From assembly GCA_949841355.1 (NCBI GenBank), contig CATKZP010000002.1, positions 1 to 64,000 of the forward strand: a DNA stretch of 64,000 bases, read 5' to 3'. Below the pieces are notes generated by a model that was not told the DNA's origin, searched no databases, and worked only from the letters and a program-made list of their open reading frames with translations. Positions 42,021 through 50,636 of this stretch are shown here, one piece after another (positions within the stretch are counted from its first letter, which is position 1; each line of letters opens with the position of its first letter). This DNA comes from an uncultured Oscillospiraceae bacterium. GTDB lineage: Bacteria > Bacillota > Clostridia > Oscillospirales > Oscillospiraceae. The position numbers were made by a program, and so were the translations under genes.

Positions 42021-42740
42021 ATGGAGATTAAACTTGACCTGCACGTCCACTCCCGCCGCTCGCCGGACGGGATCATGACCATTGAGGAGATCGTGTCCCT
42101 GGCCCGCGCCAGGGGGCTGCACGGCGTAGCGGTGTGCGACCACGACCTGGCCCTCACCGATCCGCCCCGGTTTGAGGATTTCCTCCTCATCCCCGGCATT
42201 GAGGTGTCCACCCAGCTGGGCCACTTGCTGGGGCTGTTTGTCACCGGTCCAGTGGACACCCACGACTTTTTTGAGGCGGCGGAGATCATCCACCGCCAGG
42301 GCGGGCTGGCGGTGCTGGCCCACCCCTTTGAGCACAGCCGGGACGGGTCCCGGCTGGCCCCCGCCGTCCCCCTGCTGGACGGCATCGAGACCCAGAACAG
42401 CCGGGCGGACCGGAAAATCCACGACGCCAACGCCCTGGCCCGCAGCTTCGCCCAGGTGTGCCGCCTGCCCGCCTTCGGCGGCAGCGACGCCCACTGCCCC
42501 CAGGAGGTGGGGAACAGCTTCACAGCGGCGGAGACGGAGAAGCTCACCCTGGAGTCAGCGAAGGCCGCGCTGCTGTCCGGGACCGCCCGGGCGGAGGGGA
42601 CGCGCAGCCGGGCGTGGTACGCCGCCCGCAGCCAGCTCACCAGGCGGCGCAAAACCGGGGCCCGGCCGCTGAGCTACGCCAAATGGGCGGCCTTCGCCGC
42701 CCAGTGCTGCCTACAGGATATTTTTTGGAGAGGGGACTGA
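42021..42740 (+). CDS. PHP-domain phosphoesterase
   Basis: This 239-residue protein has PHP metal-site motifs: DLHVHSRRSPDG (about 5-16), VAVCDHDLALT (about 35-45), IPGIEVST (about 57-64), LAVLAHPFEH (about 97-106) and GGSDAHCPQEVG (about 154-165). These residues bind a tri-metal centre that hydrolyses phosphoester bonds, as in histidinol-phosphatase-like and other PHP enzymes. Second gene of the operon, 2 bp after the ATP-grasp stop. Confidence 0.88.
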   Translation: MEIKLDLHVHSRRSPDGIMTIEEIVSLARARGLHGVAVCDHDLALTDPPRFEDFLLIPGIEVSTQLGHLLGLFVTGPVDTHDFFEAAEIIHRQGGLAVLAHPFEHSRDGSRLAPAVPLLDGIETQNSRADRKIHDANALARSFAQVCRLPAFGGSDAHCPQEVGNSFTAAETEKLTLESAKAALLSGTARAEGTRSRAWYAARSQLTRRRKTGARPLSYAKWAAFAAQCCLQDIFWRGD

Positions 42741-42743
42741 GCC

Positions 42744-44024
42744 ATGTCGCTCATCGTGAAAATCGGAAAGAAGGGGAAGCGGCTGGTAAAAAAGCTGCTC
42801 CCCGAGGAGAAGCGCCACCTGAGCTACACCCGCCGGATCGAGCGGATCAAAACCGCCCGGCGCGTCTGCGCCATGACCTTCGACGACGGGCCAATGGACC
42901 TGCCCGCCGCCCCCGACCGCTTCGGCGGCCGCTCCCTCACCGACGTGCTGCTGGACACCCTGGCCGAGTTCGGCGCCCGCGGCACCTTCGACGTCATCGG
43001 GGACACCAGCGAAAACTACCCCGACGCCGCGGGCAAGGCGGGCAGCGCCGCCTGGGGCGGCGTCAAGTTCGACCACTACCCCGACATCGACAGGGACAGC
43101 CAGGGGGGCGCCGCCCACTGTGAGCGGCTCATCCGCCGGATGCTGGACGAGGGGCACCAGATCACCAACCACGGCTACCGCCACATCATCTTCGGCAAAA
43201 AGCCCTTCGTCTATGGCGCGCGGGAGTACCTGGGCGGGGTGGACAAGGCGGCGGACGACCTGCGCCGCCTGCACCAGCTCATGGCGGACCGCTACGGCTA
43301 CGAGATCACCATGACCCGGCCGCCCCACTATGTGGACATCATGCAGGACGGCTTCACCAGCTACGACGTGTGCGACCGGCTGGGCTACCAGTATATGGCC
43401 GCCTCCTTCGACGGGGCGGGCTGGCTGCCCTCCGCCCTGCCGGACGAGGACGCCGCCCTGGAGGCGGAGGTGAACGCCATGACGGAGCCGGTGAAACGGG
43501 CGCTGGAAAAGGACCCCGACTTCTTCTGCGGCCAGATCATCTTCCAGAAGGACGGCTATAACATGGCCAAGCGCACCCCGGTGGCCTTTGGGCTGCGAAA
43601 GCAGCTGGAGCTGCTGAAGGAGTACGGCTACCAGGTGGTGACGGTGGCCGAGCTGATGGAGGAGAGCCCCTTTGCCGACCTGGACCGGGGGGACCCGCTG
43701 TTTGACAAGCTGTGCCGCCTGCAAAAAAGCCGGGCGGTGGCCTACTCGGACAACCGGGTGCGGCTGGACCAGGTCATGACCTGGGGGGAGCTGGCCATGC
43801 TCATGGCCCCCAAGAAAGAGGCCATGAACCTGCGCTGGGCCAAAATCCGCTCCACCGGCCGGCGGCAGGACGCCTACTGCGGCGCGCTGGAGTGGTGCAT
43901 GGACCAGGGGCTGCTGCCCCGGGGGATCAAGCCGGGCGGAGCCGTCACCGCCCTGCCCGGAGGGCTGTTCGGCCCGGTGGAGGGCTTTACCCGGCGGGAC
44001 GTGTACGGCGCGTACCGGGAATAA
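42744..44024 (+). CDS. Polysaccharide deacetylase family protein with C-terminal SLH-like segment
   Basis: This 426-residue protein has a NodB-type barrel: motif 1 AMTFDDGPMDLP (about 48-59) with both aspartates, and motif 2 ITNHGYRHIIFG (about 139-150). RPPHYVDIMQDGFTSYDVCDRLGYQYMAASFDGAGW follows. No signal peptide is evident, and the N-terminus is very basic. From about residue 335 the sequence (AYSDNRVRLDQVMTWGELAMLM, DAYCGALEWCMDQGLLPRGIKPGGAV) resembles a degenerate SLH repeat. It may de-N-acetylate an amino sugar made or activated by the two upstream gene products. Last gene of the operon. Confidence 0.83.
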   Translation: MSLIVKIGKKGKRLVKKLLPEEKRHLSYTRRIERIKTARRVCAMTFDDGPMDLPAAPDRFGGRSLTDVLLDTLAEFGARGTFDVIGDTSENYPDAAGKAGSAAWGGVKFDHYPDIDRDSQGGAAHCERLIRRMLDEGHQITNHGYRHIIFGKKPFVYGAREYLGGVDKAADDLRRLHQLMADRYGYEITMTRPPHYVDIMQDGFTSYDVCDRLGYQYMAASFDGAGWLPSALPDEDAALEAEVNAMTEPVKRALEKDPDFFCGQIIFQKDGYNMAKRTPVAFGLRKQLELLKEYGYQVVTVAELMEESPFADLDRGDPLFDKLCRLQKSRAVAYSDNRVRLDQVMTWGELAMLMAPKKEAMNLRWAKIRSTGRRQDAYCGALEWCMDQGLLPRGIKPGGAVTALPGGLFGPVEGFTRRDVYGAYRE

Positions 44025-44185
44025 GAAGCTGTACCAATCGCCGAAGTATTCAGATTCGTGAGCCAAAATTGCCGGTGGCAAGGCGAAAAATCGCGGGAAT
44101 ACTTTGTGTATTTCAAGATTTTTCAACGCGGCCAGCGGCAATTTTGGCCGTAAAGCTGGGTGCTGAGGCGATTGGTACAGCTTCT
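44024..44185. repeat. 162-bp hairpin repeat (MITE-like)
   Basis: Perfect 19-bp terminal inverted repeats (AGAAGCTGTACCAATCGCC at 44024-44042 and its complement at 44167-44185) enclose further imperfect inverted segments (GCCAAAATTGCCGGTGGC near 44062 with its partner near 44131). The whole element can fold into one long hairpin. It begins at the last base of the deacetylase stop codon. No coding capacity. It looks like a miniature transposable element or large REP-type repeat. Confidence 0.8.
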
Positions 44186-44192
44186 AAGCGTA

Positions 44193-44225
44193 AAAGCCCC
44201 GGCGTCCTTTGGACGCCGGGGCTTT
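44193..44225. terminator. Bidirectional terminator
   Basis: A 15-bp perfect stem AAAGCCCCGGCGTCC/GGACGCCGGGGCTTT has a 3-base loop, between the convergent deacetylase and ptsP genes. Confidence 0.85.
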
Positions 44226-44254
44226 GCTGGAACGGCTTCGCTTGTTTCGCAAAT

Positions 44255-45865
44255 TCAGTCGCACTCGATGACCGCCCGCTTCACCGCCGGGATGGAGGCC
44301 GGGGACACCGACAGCTCGTCGATGCCCACGCTCATGTAGAAGGCGGTGAGGGCGGTGTTGGCGGCGGACTCGCCGCAGATGCCAACCCAGATGCCCGCGT
44401 CGTGGGCGGCCTTGGCGGTGCGCTCAATGAGGCGCAGAATGGCCGGGTGGCCGGAGTCGAAGAGGCTGCTGATGTTGGCGTTCATCCGGTCGGCGGCCAG
44501 GGTGTACTGGGTCAGGTCGTTGGTGCCGATGGAGAAGAAGTCCACCTCCTTGGCCAGCACGTCCGCCATCACGGCGGCGGCGGGAGTCTCGATCATGATG
44601 CCGTACTCCACGTCCTGGCTGTAGGGCACGCCCTCCTTGTCCAGCTCCTGGCGGACCTGGGCCAGAATGGTCTTGATCTCCAGCACCTGCTCCAGGTGGG
44701 TAATCATGGGGAACATGATGTTCAGCTTACCGTACACCGAGGCCCGCAGCAGCGCCCGCAGCTGAGTGCGGAAGATCTCCGGCTGCTTCAGGCAGATGCG
44801 GATGGCCCGGTAGCCCATGGCGGGGTTCTCCTCCCCCTCGATGCCGAAATAGGGGGCCTGCTTGTCGCTGCCCAGGTCCAGGGTGCGCACCACCACCGGA
44901 CGGGGGGCCAGACGGGAGAGCACCTCCTTATAAATCTCGAACTGGGCCGCCTCGGTGGGGAAGTCGGGGCTGTCCAGATAGATGAACTCACTGCGGAACA
45001 GCCCCACGCCGCCGCCCCCCCGGGCGATGACCGCGTCGAGGTCCTTCAGCCCGCCGATGTTGGCGCACACCAGAACCCTGTGGCCGCTCTTCGTCACCGC
45101 CTTGCGGTCCTTATACGCCTCCAGCGCGGCCTGATCGGCCTGGAACGCCTCCCGGCGGCGGCCGAACTCCGCCCGGACGGCCTCGTCCGGCTGGGGAACC
45201 ACCTCGCCAGTGGAGCCGTCGATGGCCACAAGGCCGGACTGGGGCAGCTTGGCATAGTCGTCCCCCATGCCCACAATGCAGGGGATGCCCAGCGTGCGGG
45301 CCAGAATGACGGAGTGGGAGGTGGACGAGCCCAGCTTGGTGACGAAGCCCGCCACCCGGTCCTTGTCCAGCCGGACGGTCTGGCTGGGCAGCAGGTCCTC
45401 CGCGGCCACAATCACCGGCTCGTCGGGGAACTCGGCGGTGTCCGGAATGCCCTTGAGCACCCGGATCAGGCGGTTGCCCACGTCCATGATGTCGGCGGAG
45501 CGGGCCTGCATGTACTCGTCCTCCATGGCCTTGAACAGCGCGGCCAGGCCGTCCGCCGTCTCCCGCACGGCGTATTCGGCGTTAAAGCCCTGGTCCAGCA
45601 GCTCGTCGATGCCGTCGATCAGGTCCGGGTCCTCCAGCATCATGCGGTGGATGTCGAACACCTGGGCTACGTTCTCGTCGGTGGCCCGGGCCTTCTCGTA
45701 CAGGCCGTCCAGCTCCCGGATGGCCTGGGCCGCCGCCTGCTCATAGCGCTGGTGCTGCTGGGCAGGGTCCAGGCCGGTCTCCTTCACCACCGACAGGTCG
45801 GGCTCCTCCAGATAAAACAGCGGGGCTACGGCCGCCCCCGCAGACGCGGCGATTCCCTTCAACAT
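44255..45865 (-). CDS. ptsI: PTS enzyme I (phosphoenolpyruvate-protein phosphotransferase)
   Basis: The start at MLKGIAASAGAAVAP (45865) follows GGAGG with 9-base spacing. The 536-residue enzyme has the swivelling phosphohistidine in LGSSTSHSVILARTLGIPCIVG (about 180-201). The PEP-binding barrel has TLDLGSDKQAPYFGIEGEENPAMGYRAIR (about 290-318) and the C-terminal GICGESAANTALT loop with the conserved cysteine. It transfers phosphate from PEP to HPr, starting all PTS sugar uptake. No ptsH or enzyme II gene is adjacent. Promoter TTGCGG-17-TATACA at 45931-45959. Confidence 0.94.
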   Translation of the reverse strand: MLKGIAASAGAAVAPLFYLEEPDLSVVKETGLDPAQQHQRYEQAAAQAIRELDGLYEKARATDENVAQVFDIHRMMLEDPDLIDGIDELLDQGFNAEYAVRETADGLAALFKAMEDEYMQARSADIMDVGNRLIRVLKGIPDTAEFPDEPVIVAAEDLLPSQTVRLDKDRVAGFVTKLGSSTSHSVILARTLGIPCIVGMGDDYAKLPQSGLVAIDGSTGEVVPQPDEAVRAEFGRRREAFQADQAALEAYKDRKAVTKSGHRVLVCANIGGLKDLDAVIARGGGGVGLFRSEFIYLDSPDFPTEAAQFEIYKEVLSRLAPRPVVVRTLDLGSDKQAPYFGIEGEENPAMGYRAIRICLKQPEIFRTQLRALLRASVYGKLNIMFPMITHLEQVLEIKTILAQVRQELDKEGVPYSQDVEYGIMIETPAAAVMADVLAKEVDFFSIGTNDLTQYTLAADRMNANISSLFDSGHPAILRLIERTAKAAHDAGIWVGICGESAANTALTAFYMSVGIDELSVSPASIPAVKRAVIECD

Positions 45866-45930
45866 ACAAAGGACCTCCATTCTTTTGGCAAGTTCACATA
45901 GGCGCGCCACAGCCGCGCGCCCCTTATTTG

Positions 45931-45959
45931 TGTATATCATATAATTGTCTTTCCCGCAA
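45931..45959 (-). promoter_or_regulatory. Promoter of ptsI
   Basis: Minus-strand TTGCGG (45959-45954), a 17-bp spacer and TATACA (45936-45931). Confidence 0.55.
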
Positions 45960-46047
45960 TGGTTATGGGCAAATTTTTCAAAAAAATTTTTTCCAGCCCC
46001 GGGTTTTTCCACAAAATACTATATCTGCGGTTTTTTTGCCGCACCCC

Positions 46048-46076
46048 TTGAAAAATCCGGCGCGGCCTGTTATAAT
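46048..46076 (+). promoter_or_regulatory. Promoter of recD2
   Basis: TTGAAA (46048-46053), a 17-bp spacer and consensus TATAAT (46071-46076), 35 bases before the start. Confidence 0.75.
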
Positions 46077-46110
46077 ACGCTAAAACGTTTGTTTGGACGG
46101 AGGGATCGCC

Positions 46111-48342
46111 ATGCAGCCGGAGACGGCCGATACACAGCTGCGCAACCAGCTGGCGGGCACCGTGTCCGCCGTGCTGTTCCGCAATGAGGAAAACGGCTAT
46201 ACGGTGCTCAAGCTGGACTGCGCAGAGCGGGGGGAGATCACGGCGGTGGGCTGTATGCCCGGCGCCGCCCCCGGCGAGGCGCTGGAGCTGGAGGGGTCAT
46301 GGGGCCGCCACCCCAGCTATGGCGAGCAGTTCAAGGCGGAGGTGGTCACGAGGCGTATGCCCGTGGGGGAAAAGGCCATCTTCGAGTATTTGGCCTCCGG
46401 GGTGGTGAAGGGCATCCGCATGGGGCTGGCCCGGCAGATCGTGGACCGCTTTGGGGAGGACGCCCTGGCCGTCATCGAAAACGAGCCGGAAAAGCTGTGC
46501 GAGATCCGGGGGGTGTCCCCCAAGCGTGCCCGGGCCATCGGGGAGGACTTCCGGCAGAAGATGGGTATGCGCCGGCTGGCCGAGTTTTTGTCCGAGCACC
46601 GGCTGCCCCTCACCGCCGCCATGCCGCTGTACCAGCGCTTCGGTGACTTCGCGGTGGACGTGGTGCGGGACAATCCATACCTGCTGGCCGACCGCTCGCT
46701 GGACATCCCCTTCGCCCAGGTGGACCAGCTGGCCATCGAGCTGGGGGTGGCGGGGGACGACCCCCAGCGGGTGGAGGCCGCCCTCATCTTCGAGCTGGAC
46801 CACAACGCCGACAACGGCCACGTGTTTCTGCCCGAGGGCAAGCTGCTGGCCGCCACCGCCGCCCTCATCGGGGTGGAGGGGGACTGCCTGGCCCAGGGGC
46901 TGGAGGCGCTCATTGAGCGGGGCGAGGTGGTGCGGGAGGACATCGCCGGGGTGCGCGCCTGCTATCCTGCGGGGCTGTACGGCGCGGAGTGCTATGTGGC
47001 CATGCGCCTGGGGGAGATGTGCCGCACCGAAATCGCCCCGCCGGAGGGGCTGGATCAGCTCATCGACGCCATCCAGCGCGAGCAGGGCATCCGCTACGCC
47101 CAGCAGCAGCGCACGGCGGTGGAGCTGTGCGCCTCCCGGCAGGTGATGCTGCTCACCGGGGGGCCGGGGACGGGCAAGACCACCTCCCTGCGGGGAGTGC
47201 TGGCCCTGTTTGAAATGCTGGGGCTGGAGACCGCCCTCACCGCCCCCACCGGCCGGGCCGCCAAGCGCATGGGCGAGACCTGCGGGACGGACGCCCTCAC
47301 CATCCACCGGCTGCTGGAGACCAAGCTGGACCCCTTCACCGGCCAGCTGGCCTTCACCAAAAACCAGGACGACCCGCTGGAGGTGGACGCGGTGATCGTA
47401 GACGAGACCTCCATGGTGGACATGTCCCTCATGGCGGCGCTGCTGGCGGCGCTGCGGGGGGACTGCCGGCTGGTGCTGGTGGGCGATCCGGACCAGCTGC
47501 CCTCCGTGGGGCCGGGGAACGTGCTGGACCACCTGATCCGCTCCCGGGTGGTGCCCGCCGTCTCCCTCACCGAGATTTTCCGCCAGGCCCGGGAGAGCGC
47601 CATCGTCATGAACGCCCACGGGGTAAACCGGGGCAGCGTGCCGGAGCTGAAAAACAAGGCCAAGGACTTCTTTTACCTGGGCCGGCGGGACGCCGCCCGG
47701 ACGGTGGACACCGTGGTGGAGCTGTGCAGGACCCGGCTGCCCCAGAACATGGGCATCCCGGCCGAGCAGATCCAGGTGCTCTCCCCCACCCGCCGCCGGG
47801 GGGCGGGCACCGCCGCGCTCAACCGGGCCCTTCAGGAGGCCCTCAACCCCCCCGCCGAGGGCAAGAGCGAGCGGGCCTTCGGCCCCTACATCTTCCGGGA
47901 GGGGGACCGGGTGATGCAGGTGAAAAACAACTACGACCTGTTCTGGGAGGACCCGGACACCGGCGTGAAGGACCTGGGGGTATTCAACGGCGACATCGGC
48001 ACCATCCTGGAGGTGACCGCCGGAGGGATCACCGTGTCCTTCGACGGGCGGCTGGCGGCCTATCCCCCGGAGCTGCTGGGAGAGCTGGAGCCCGCCTACG
48101 CCGTTACCGTCCACAAGGCCCAGGGCAGCGAGTACCGGGCGGTCATCCTGGCCCTGAGCGACGTGCCCCCCTCCCTGCTGGCCCGGGGGGTGCTGTATAC
48201 CGCCATCACCAGGGCCAGGGAGCTTTTCATCCTGGTGGGGGACGGCGAGCTGATGGCCCGGATGACCGCCAACGACCGACAGACCCGGCGGTACTCCGCC
48301 CTGCGCACCCGGCTGCTGCGGGAGACGGGACAGGAGGGGTGA
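46111..48342 (+). CDS. recD2: RecD2-type ATP-dependent 5'-3' DNA helicase
   Basis: The start at MQPETADTQLRN (46111) follows a GGAGGG site. The 743-residue superfamily-1B helicase has an N-terminal OB-like segment, a helix-hairpin-helix region (LCEIRGVSPKRARAIGEDF, about 130-148) and Walker A TGGPGTGKTTSLRG (about 349-362). Next come Walker B VIVDETSMVD, VLVGDPDQLPSVGPGNVL, and the C-terminal YAVTVHKAQGSEYRAVIL and ITRARELFILVGD. This is the RecBC-independent RecD2 (YrrC) form, acting in replication-fork and mismatch-linked repair. Confidence 0.95.
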   Translation: MQPETADTQLRNQLAGTVSAVLFRNEENGYTVLKLDCAERGEITAVGCMPGAAPGEALELEGSWGRHPSYGEQFKAEVVTRRMPVGEKAIFEYLASGVVKGIRMGLARQIVDRFGEDALAVIENEPEKLCEIRGVSPKRARAIGEDFRQKMGMRRLAEFLSEHRLPLTAAMPLYQRFGDFAVDVVRDNPYLLADRSLDIPFAQVDQLAIELGVAGDDPQRVEAALIFELDHNADNGHVFLPEGKLLAATAALIGVEGDCLAQGLEALIERGEVVREDIAGVRACYPAGLYGAECYVAMRLGEMCRTEIAPPEGLDQLIDAIQREQGIRYAQQQRTAVELCASRQVMLLTGGPGTGKTTSLRGVLALFEMLGLETALTAPTGRAAKRMGETCGTDALTIHRLLETKLDPFTGQLAFTKNQDDPLEVDAVIVDETSMVDMSLMAALLAALRGDCRLVLVGDPDQLPSVGPGNVLDHLIRSRVVPAVSLTEIFRQARESAIVMNAHGVNRGSVPELKNKAKDFFYLGRRDAARTVDTVVELCRTRLPQNMGIPAEQIQVLSPTRRRGAGTAALNRALQEALNPPAEGKSERAFGPYIFREGDRVMQVKNNYDLFWEDPDTGVKDLGVFNGDIGTILEVTAGGITVSFDGRLAAYPPELLGELEPAYAVTVHKAQGSEYRAVILALSDVPPSLLARGVLYTAITRARELFILVGDGELMARMTANDRQTRRYSALRTRLLRETGQEG

Positions 48343-48417
48343 TTTCCCCGATTCGCGGTCTATGGGGAGTGATTCTCAGGGGCGCCGTGGTATATTGGGT
48401 TCAAAGGAGGGACCGCT

Positions 48418-48927
48418 ATGGATCAAATGAAGGTGGGAAAATTCATCGCCGCCCTGCGGAAGGAGCAGGGGCTCACCCAGGAGGCCCTGGGGGAAAAGCT
48501 GGGCGTCACCAACAAGACTGTCTCCCGCTGGGAGAACGGCAACTACATGCCGGACATCGAGCTGCTGGTCCCCTTGGGAGAGCTTTTAGGGGTCAGCGTC
48601 AACGAGCTGCTGGCCGGGGAGCGTTTGAGCGACGAGCAGTTCCGCAAACAGGCGGACGAGAACCTGGTGAAAGCGGTGCGGGAGAGCGCCTTCACTGTGA
48701 TGGAGCGCAGGAAATTTTTCAGGAAAAAATGGCGGCGGGACCATCTGGGGCTGATCCTTGTGTTGATGCTTGCTGCGGTTCTTGTCACCGTGAAACTCAG
48801 TGAATATCAGCTGGCGGCTTTTGTGTGGGTCTTTCCCATGCTCGTCGTGTTCTGGGAAAACAACAGCATGATGTCCTATGTAGAGGGCAGGGTACACGAC
48901 AATCCCAAACCGCCTAAGGACAGTTGA
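48418..48927 (+). CDS. XRE-family regulator with C-terminal membrane spans
   Basis: This 169-residue protein follows AAAGGAGGG. An N-terminal helix-turn-helix (about 7-62, KFIAALRKEQGLTQEALGEKLGVTNKTVSRWENGNYMPDIELL) is followed by a linker and two hydrophobic spans (about 110-124 and 132-147). Membrane-tethered XRE proteins of this type are common in Clostridia and may couple an envelope state to transcription. Alone between recD2 and lysA with no evident target. Confidence 0.82.
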   Translation: MDQMKVGKFIAALRKEQGLTQEALGEKLGVTNKTVSRWENGNYMPDIELLVPLGELLGVSVNELLAGERLSDEQFRKQADENLVKAVRESAFTVMERRKFFRKKWRRDHLGLILVLMLAAVLVTVKLSEYQLAAFVWVFPMLVVFWENNSMMSYVEGRVHDNPKPPKDS

Positions 48928-48984
48928 CAATTGGGCCAAAATCGGGTATGATAACGGGGCAAATCCACCCAAGGAGACAGAGAA

Positions 48985-50241
48985 ATGAAAAAGCCCTTTC
49001 TCACCCTGGCCCAGGCCCGGGAGATTGTCAAGACCTACCCCACCCCCTTCCACATCTACGACGAACGGGGCATCCGGGAAAACGCCCGGGCGCTGCACGC
49101 CGCCTTCGCCTGGAACCCGGGGTTCAAGGAATATTTCGCGGTAAAAGCCACCCCCACCCCCGGCATCCTCAAGCTTCTGCGGGAAGAGGGCTGCGGCGTG
49201 GACTGCTCCTCCCTCACCGAGCTTTTGATGTCGGAGAGGTGCGGCTTTTCCGGCAGTGAGATCATGTTCTCCTCCAACGAGACCCCGGCGGAGGAATTTC
49301 TACTGGCCGCCAAGCTGGGGGCCACCATCAACCTGGACGATCTGACCCACGTGGATTTTCTCCACAAAACCCTGGGCCGTGCGCCTGAGACGGTGTGCTG
49401 CCGCTTCAACCCCGGCGGCGTGTTCACCCTGGGGGAGAGTAAGGAGGGCTTCCAGGTGATGGACAAGCCGGGGGACGCCAAATACGGTATGACCCGGCCG
49501 CAGCTGGCCCAGGCCTTCGCCCGGCTGCGGGAGCTGGGAACCAAGCGGTTCGGCATACACGCTTTCCTGGCCTCTAACACCATCTCCAACGAGTATTACC
49601 CCGCCCTGGCCCGGCTGCTGTTTGAGACCGCCGCCCAAGTGGCCCAGGAAACGGGGTGTCACATCGCGTTCATCAACCTGTCCGGCGGCGTGGGCGTGCC
49701 CTACCGCCCCGACCAGAGCGCCAATGACATCGCCGTCATCGGTGAGGGTGTGCGCCGGGCCTACGAGGACATCCTGGTCCCCGCCGGGATGGGGAACGTG
49801 GCCATCTTCACCGAGCTGGGCCGGTTCATGCTGGCCCCCTTCGGCCACCTGCTCACCACCGCCGTCCACGAAAAGCACATCTATAAGGAGTATGTCGGGG
49901 TGGACGCCTGCGCCGCCAACCTGATGCGGCCTGCCATCTACGGCGCTTACCACCATATCACGGTGCTGGGCAAGGAGGATGTGCCTTGTGACCACGTATA
50001 TGACGTGGTGGGCTCGCTGTGCGAGAACAGCGACAAGTTCGCCATTGACCGGGCCCTGCCGGAGATCCGGCCCGGCGACCTGCTGGTCATTCACGACACC
50101 GGGGCCCACGGATTTTCCATGGGCTATAACTACAACGGCAAGCTGCGCTCGGCGGAGCTGCTGCTGCGGGGGGACGGATCGGTGAAGCTGATGCGCCGGG
50201 CGGAGACGCCGGACGACTATTTTGCCACCCTGGTGTGGTAA
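48985..50241 (+). CDS. lysA: Diaminopimelate decarboxylase
   Basis: This 418-residue fold-type III PLP enzyme has the Schiff-base lysine in KEYFAVKATPTPGIL (about residue 54), HAFLASNTISNEYY (about 192-205) and the intersubunit cysteine segment GSLCENSDKFAIDRALPE (about 342-359). GAHGFSMGYNYNGKLRSAELL lies near the end. It converts meso-diaminopimelate to lysine, the last step of lysine synthesis. An AAGGAGA site precedes the ATG. No lysine riboswitch is seen in the short 5' region. Confidence 0.92.
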   Translation: MKKPFLTLAQAREIVKTYPTPFHIYDERGIRENARALHAAFAWNPGFKEYFAVKATPTPGILKLLREEGCGVDCSSLTELLMSERCGFSGSEIMFSSNETPAEEFLLAAKLGATINLDDLTHVDFLHKTLGRAPETVCCRFNPGGVFTLGESKEGFQVMDKPGDAKYGMTRPQLAQAFARLRELGTKRFGIHAFLASNTISNEYYPALARLLFETAAQVAQETGCHIAFINLSGGVGVPYRPDQSANDIAVIGEGVRRAYEDILVPAGMGNVAIFTELGRFMLAPFGHLLTTAVHEKHIYKEYVGVDACAANLMRPAIYGAYHHITVLGKEDVPCDHVYDVVGSLCENSDKFAIDRALPEIRPGDLLVIHDTGAHGFSMGYNYNGKLRSAELLLRGDGSVKLMRRAETPDDYFATLVW

Positions 50242-50254
50242 GCTGAGCAAAAAC

Positions 50255-50277
50255 GGCGGCGGGAACGTCCCGCCGCC
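50255..50277 (+). terminator. Hairpin after lysA
   Basis: A 10-bp perfect stem GGCGGCGGGA/TCCCGCCGCC with a 3-base loop. No T-run follows, so it may be weak or act as a processing signal before tRNA-Leu. Confidence 0.45.
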
Positions 50278-50282
50278 CATAT

Positions 50283-50367
50283 GCGCCTGTGATGGAATTG
50301 GTAGACATGCGAGATTTAGGTTCTCGTGCGGAAACGCGTGTGGGTTCGAGTCCCTTCAGGCGCACCA
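50283..50367 (+). tRNA. tRNA-Leu (TAG)
   Basis: This 85-base class II tRNA has encoded CCA. Acceptor GCGCCTG pairs with CAGGCGC; the anticodon stem CGAGA/TCTCG holds loop TTTAGGT (anticodon TAG), and a long variable arm (TGCGGAAACGCG) and T-arm GGTTCGAGTCC are present. It sits at the border between core genes and the defence island. Confidence 0.94.
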
Positions 50368-50368
50368 T

Positions 50369-50417
50369 GTAGGGACGGAGATTTTGATACAATGAGTATC
50401 AAGATTTCCGTCCCTAC
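50369..50417. repeat. Long imperfect hairpin after tRNA-Leu
   Basis: Arms of 22 bases (50369-50390 and 50396-50417) match at 20 positions, with a 5-base loop. It starts 2 bases after the tRNA CCA end and may terminate the tRNA transcript, or be a REP/MITE-type repeat. Confidence 0.65.
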
Positions 50418-50465
50418 TTCTTGTTCAAAACCACTGAAAACGGTGATTTTTCGTACATTTTGAAA

Positions 50466-50518
50466 GCAAGCACCGCCGCAGACCGAAGTGATTCATGGCC
50501 TGTGGCGGTGCTTTTTTG
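50466..50518 (+). terminator. Terminator with U-tract
   Basis: AAGCACCGCCGCAG (50468) pairs with CTGTGGCGGTGCTT (50500-50513, one G-T), followed by TTTTTTGCTTTT. It marks the end of the lysA/tRNA-Leu transcription unit. The following 120 bases to the DUF499 stop are AT-rich with three degenerate GTTAAAT repeats and no gene. Confidence 0.75.
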
Positions 50519-50636
50519 CTTTTCTCTGGCCTTTTGACGCCTGGATGCGTTGAAACTTTGTATAAGGCGTTAAATTTTTTGGATTGAATACGAGCTATCT
50601 AAAAAAGCCGTTAAATTTGTGAAGAAGCGTTTAATG

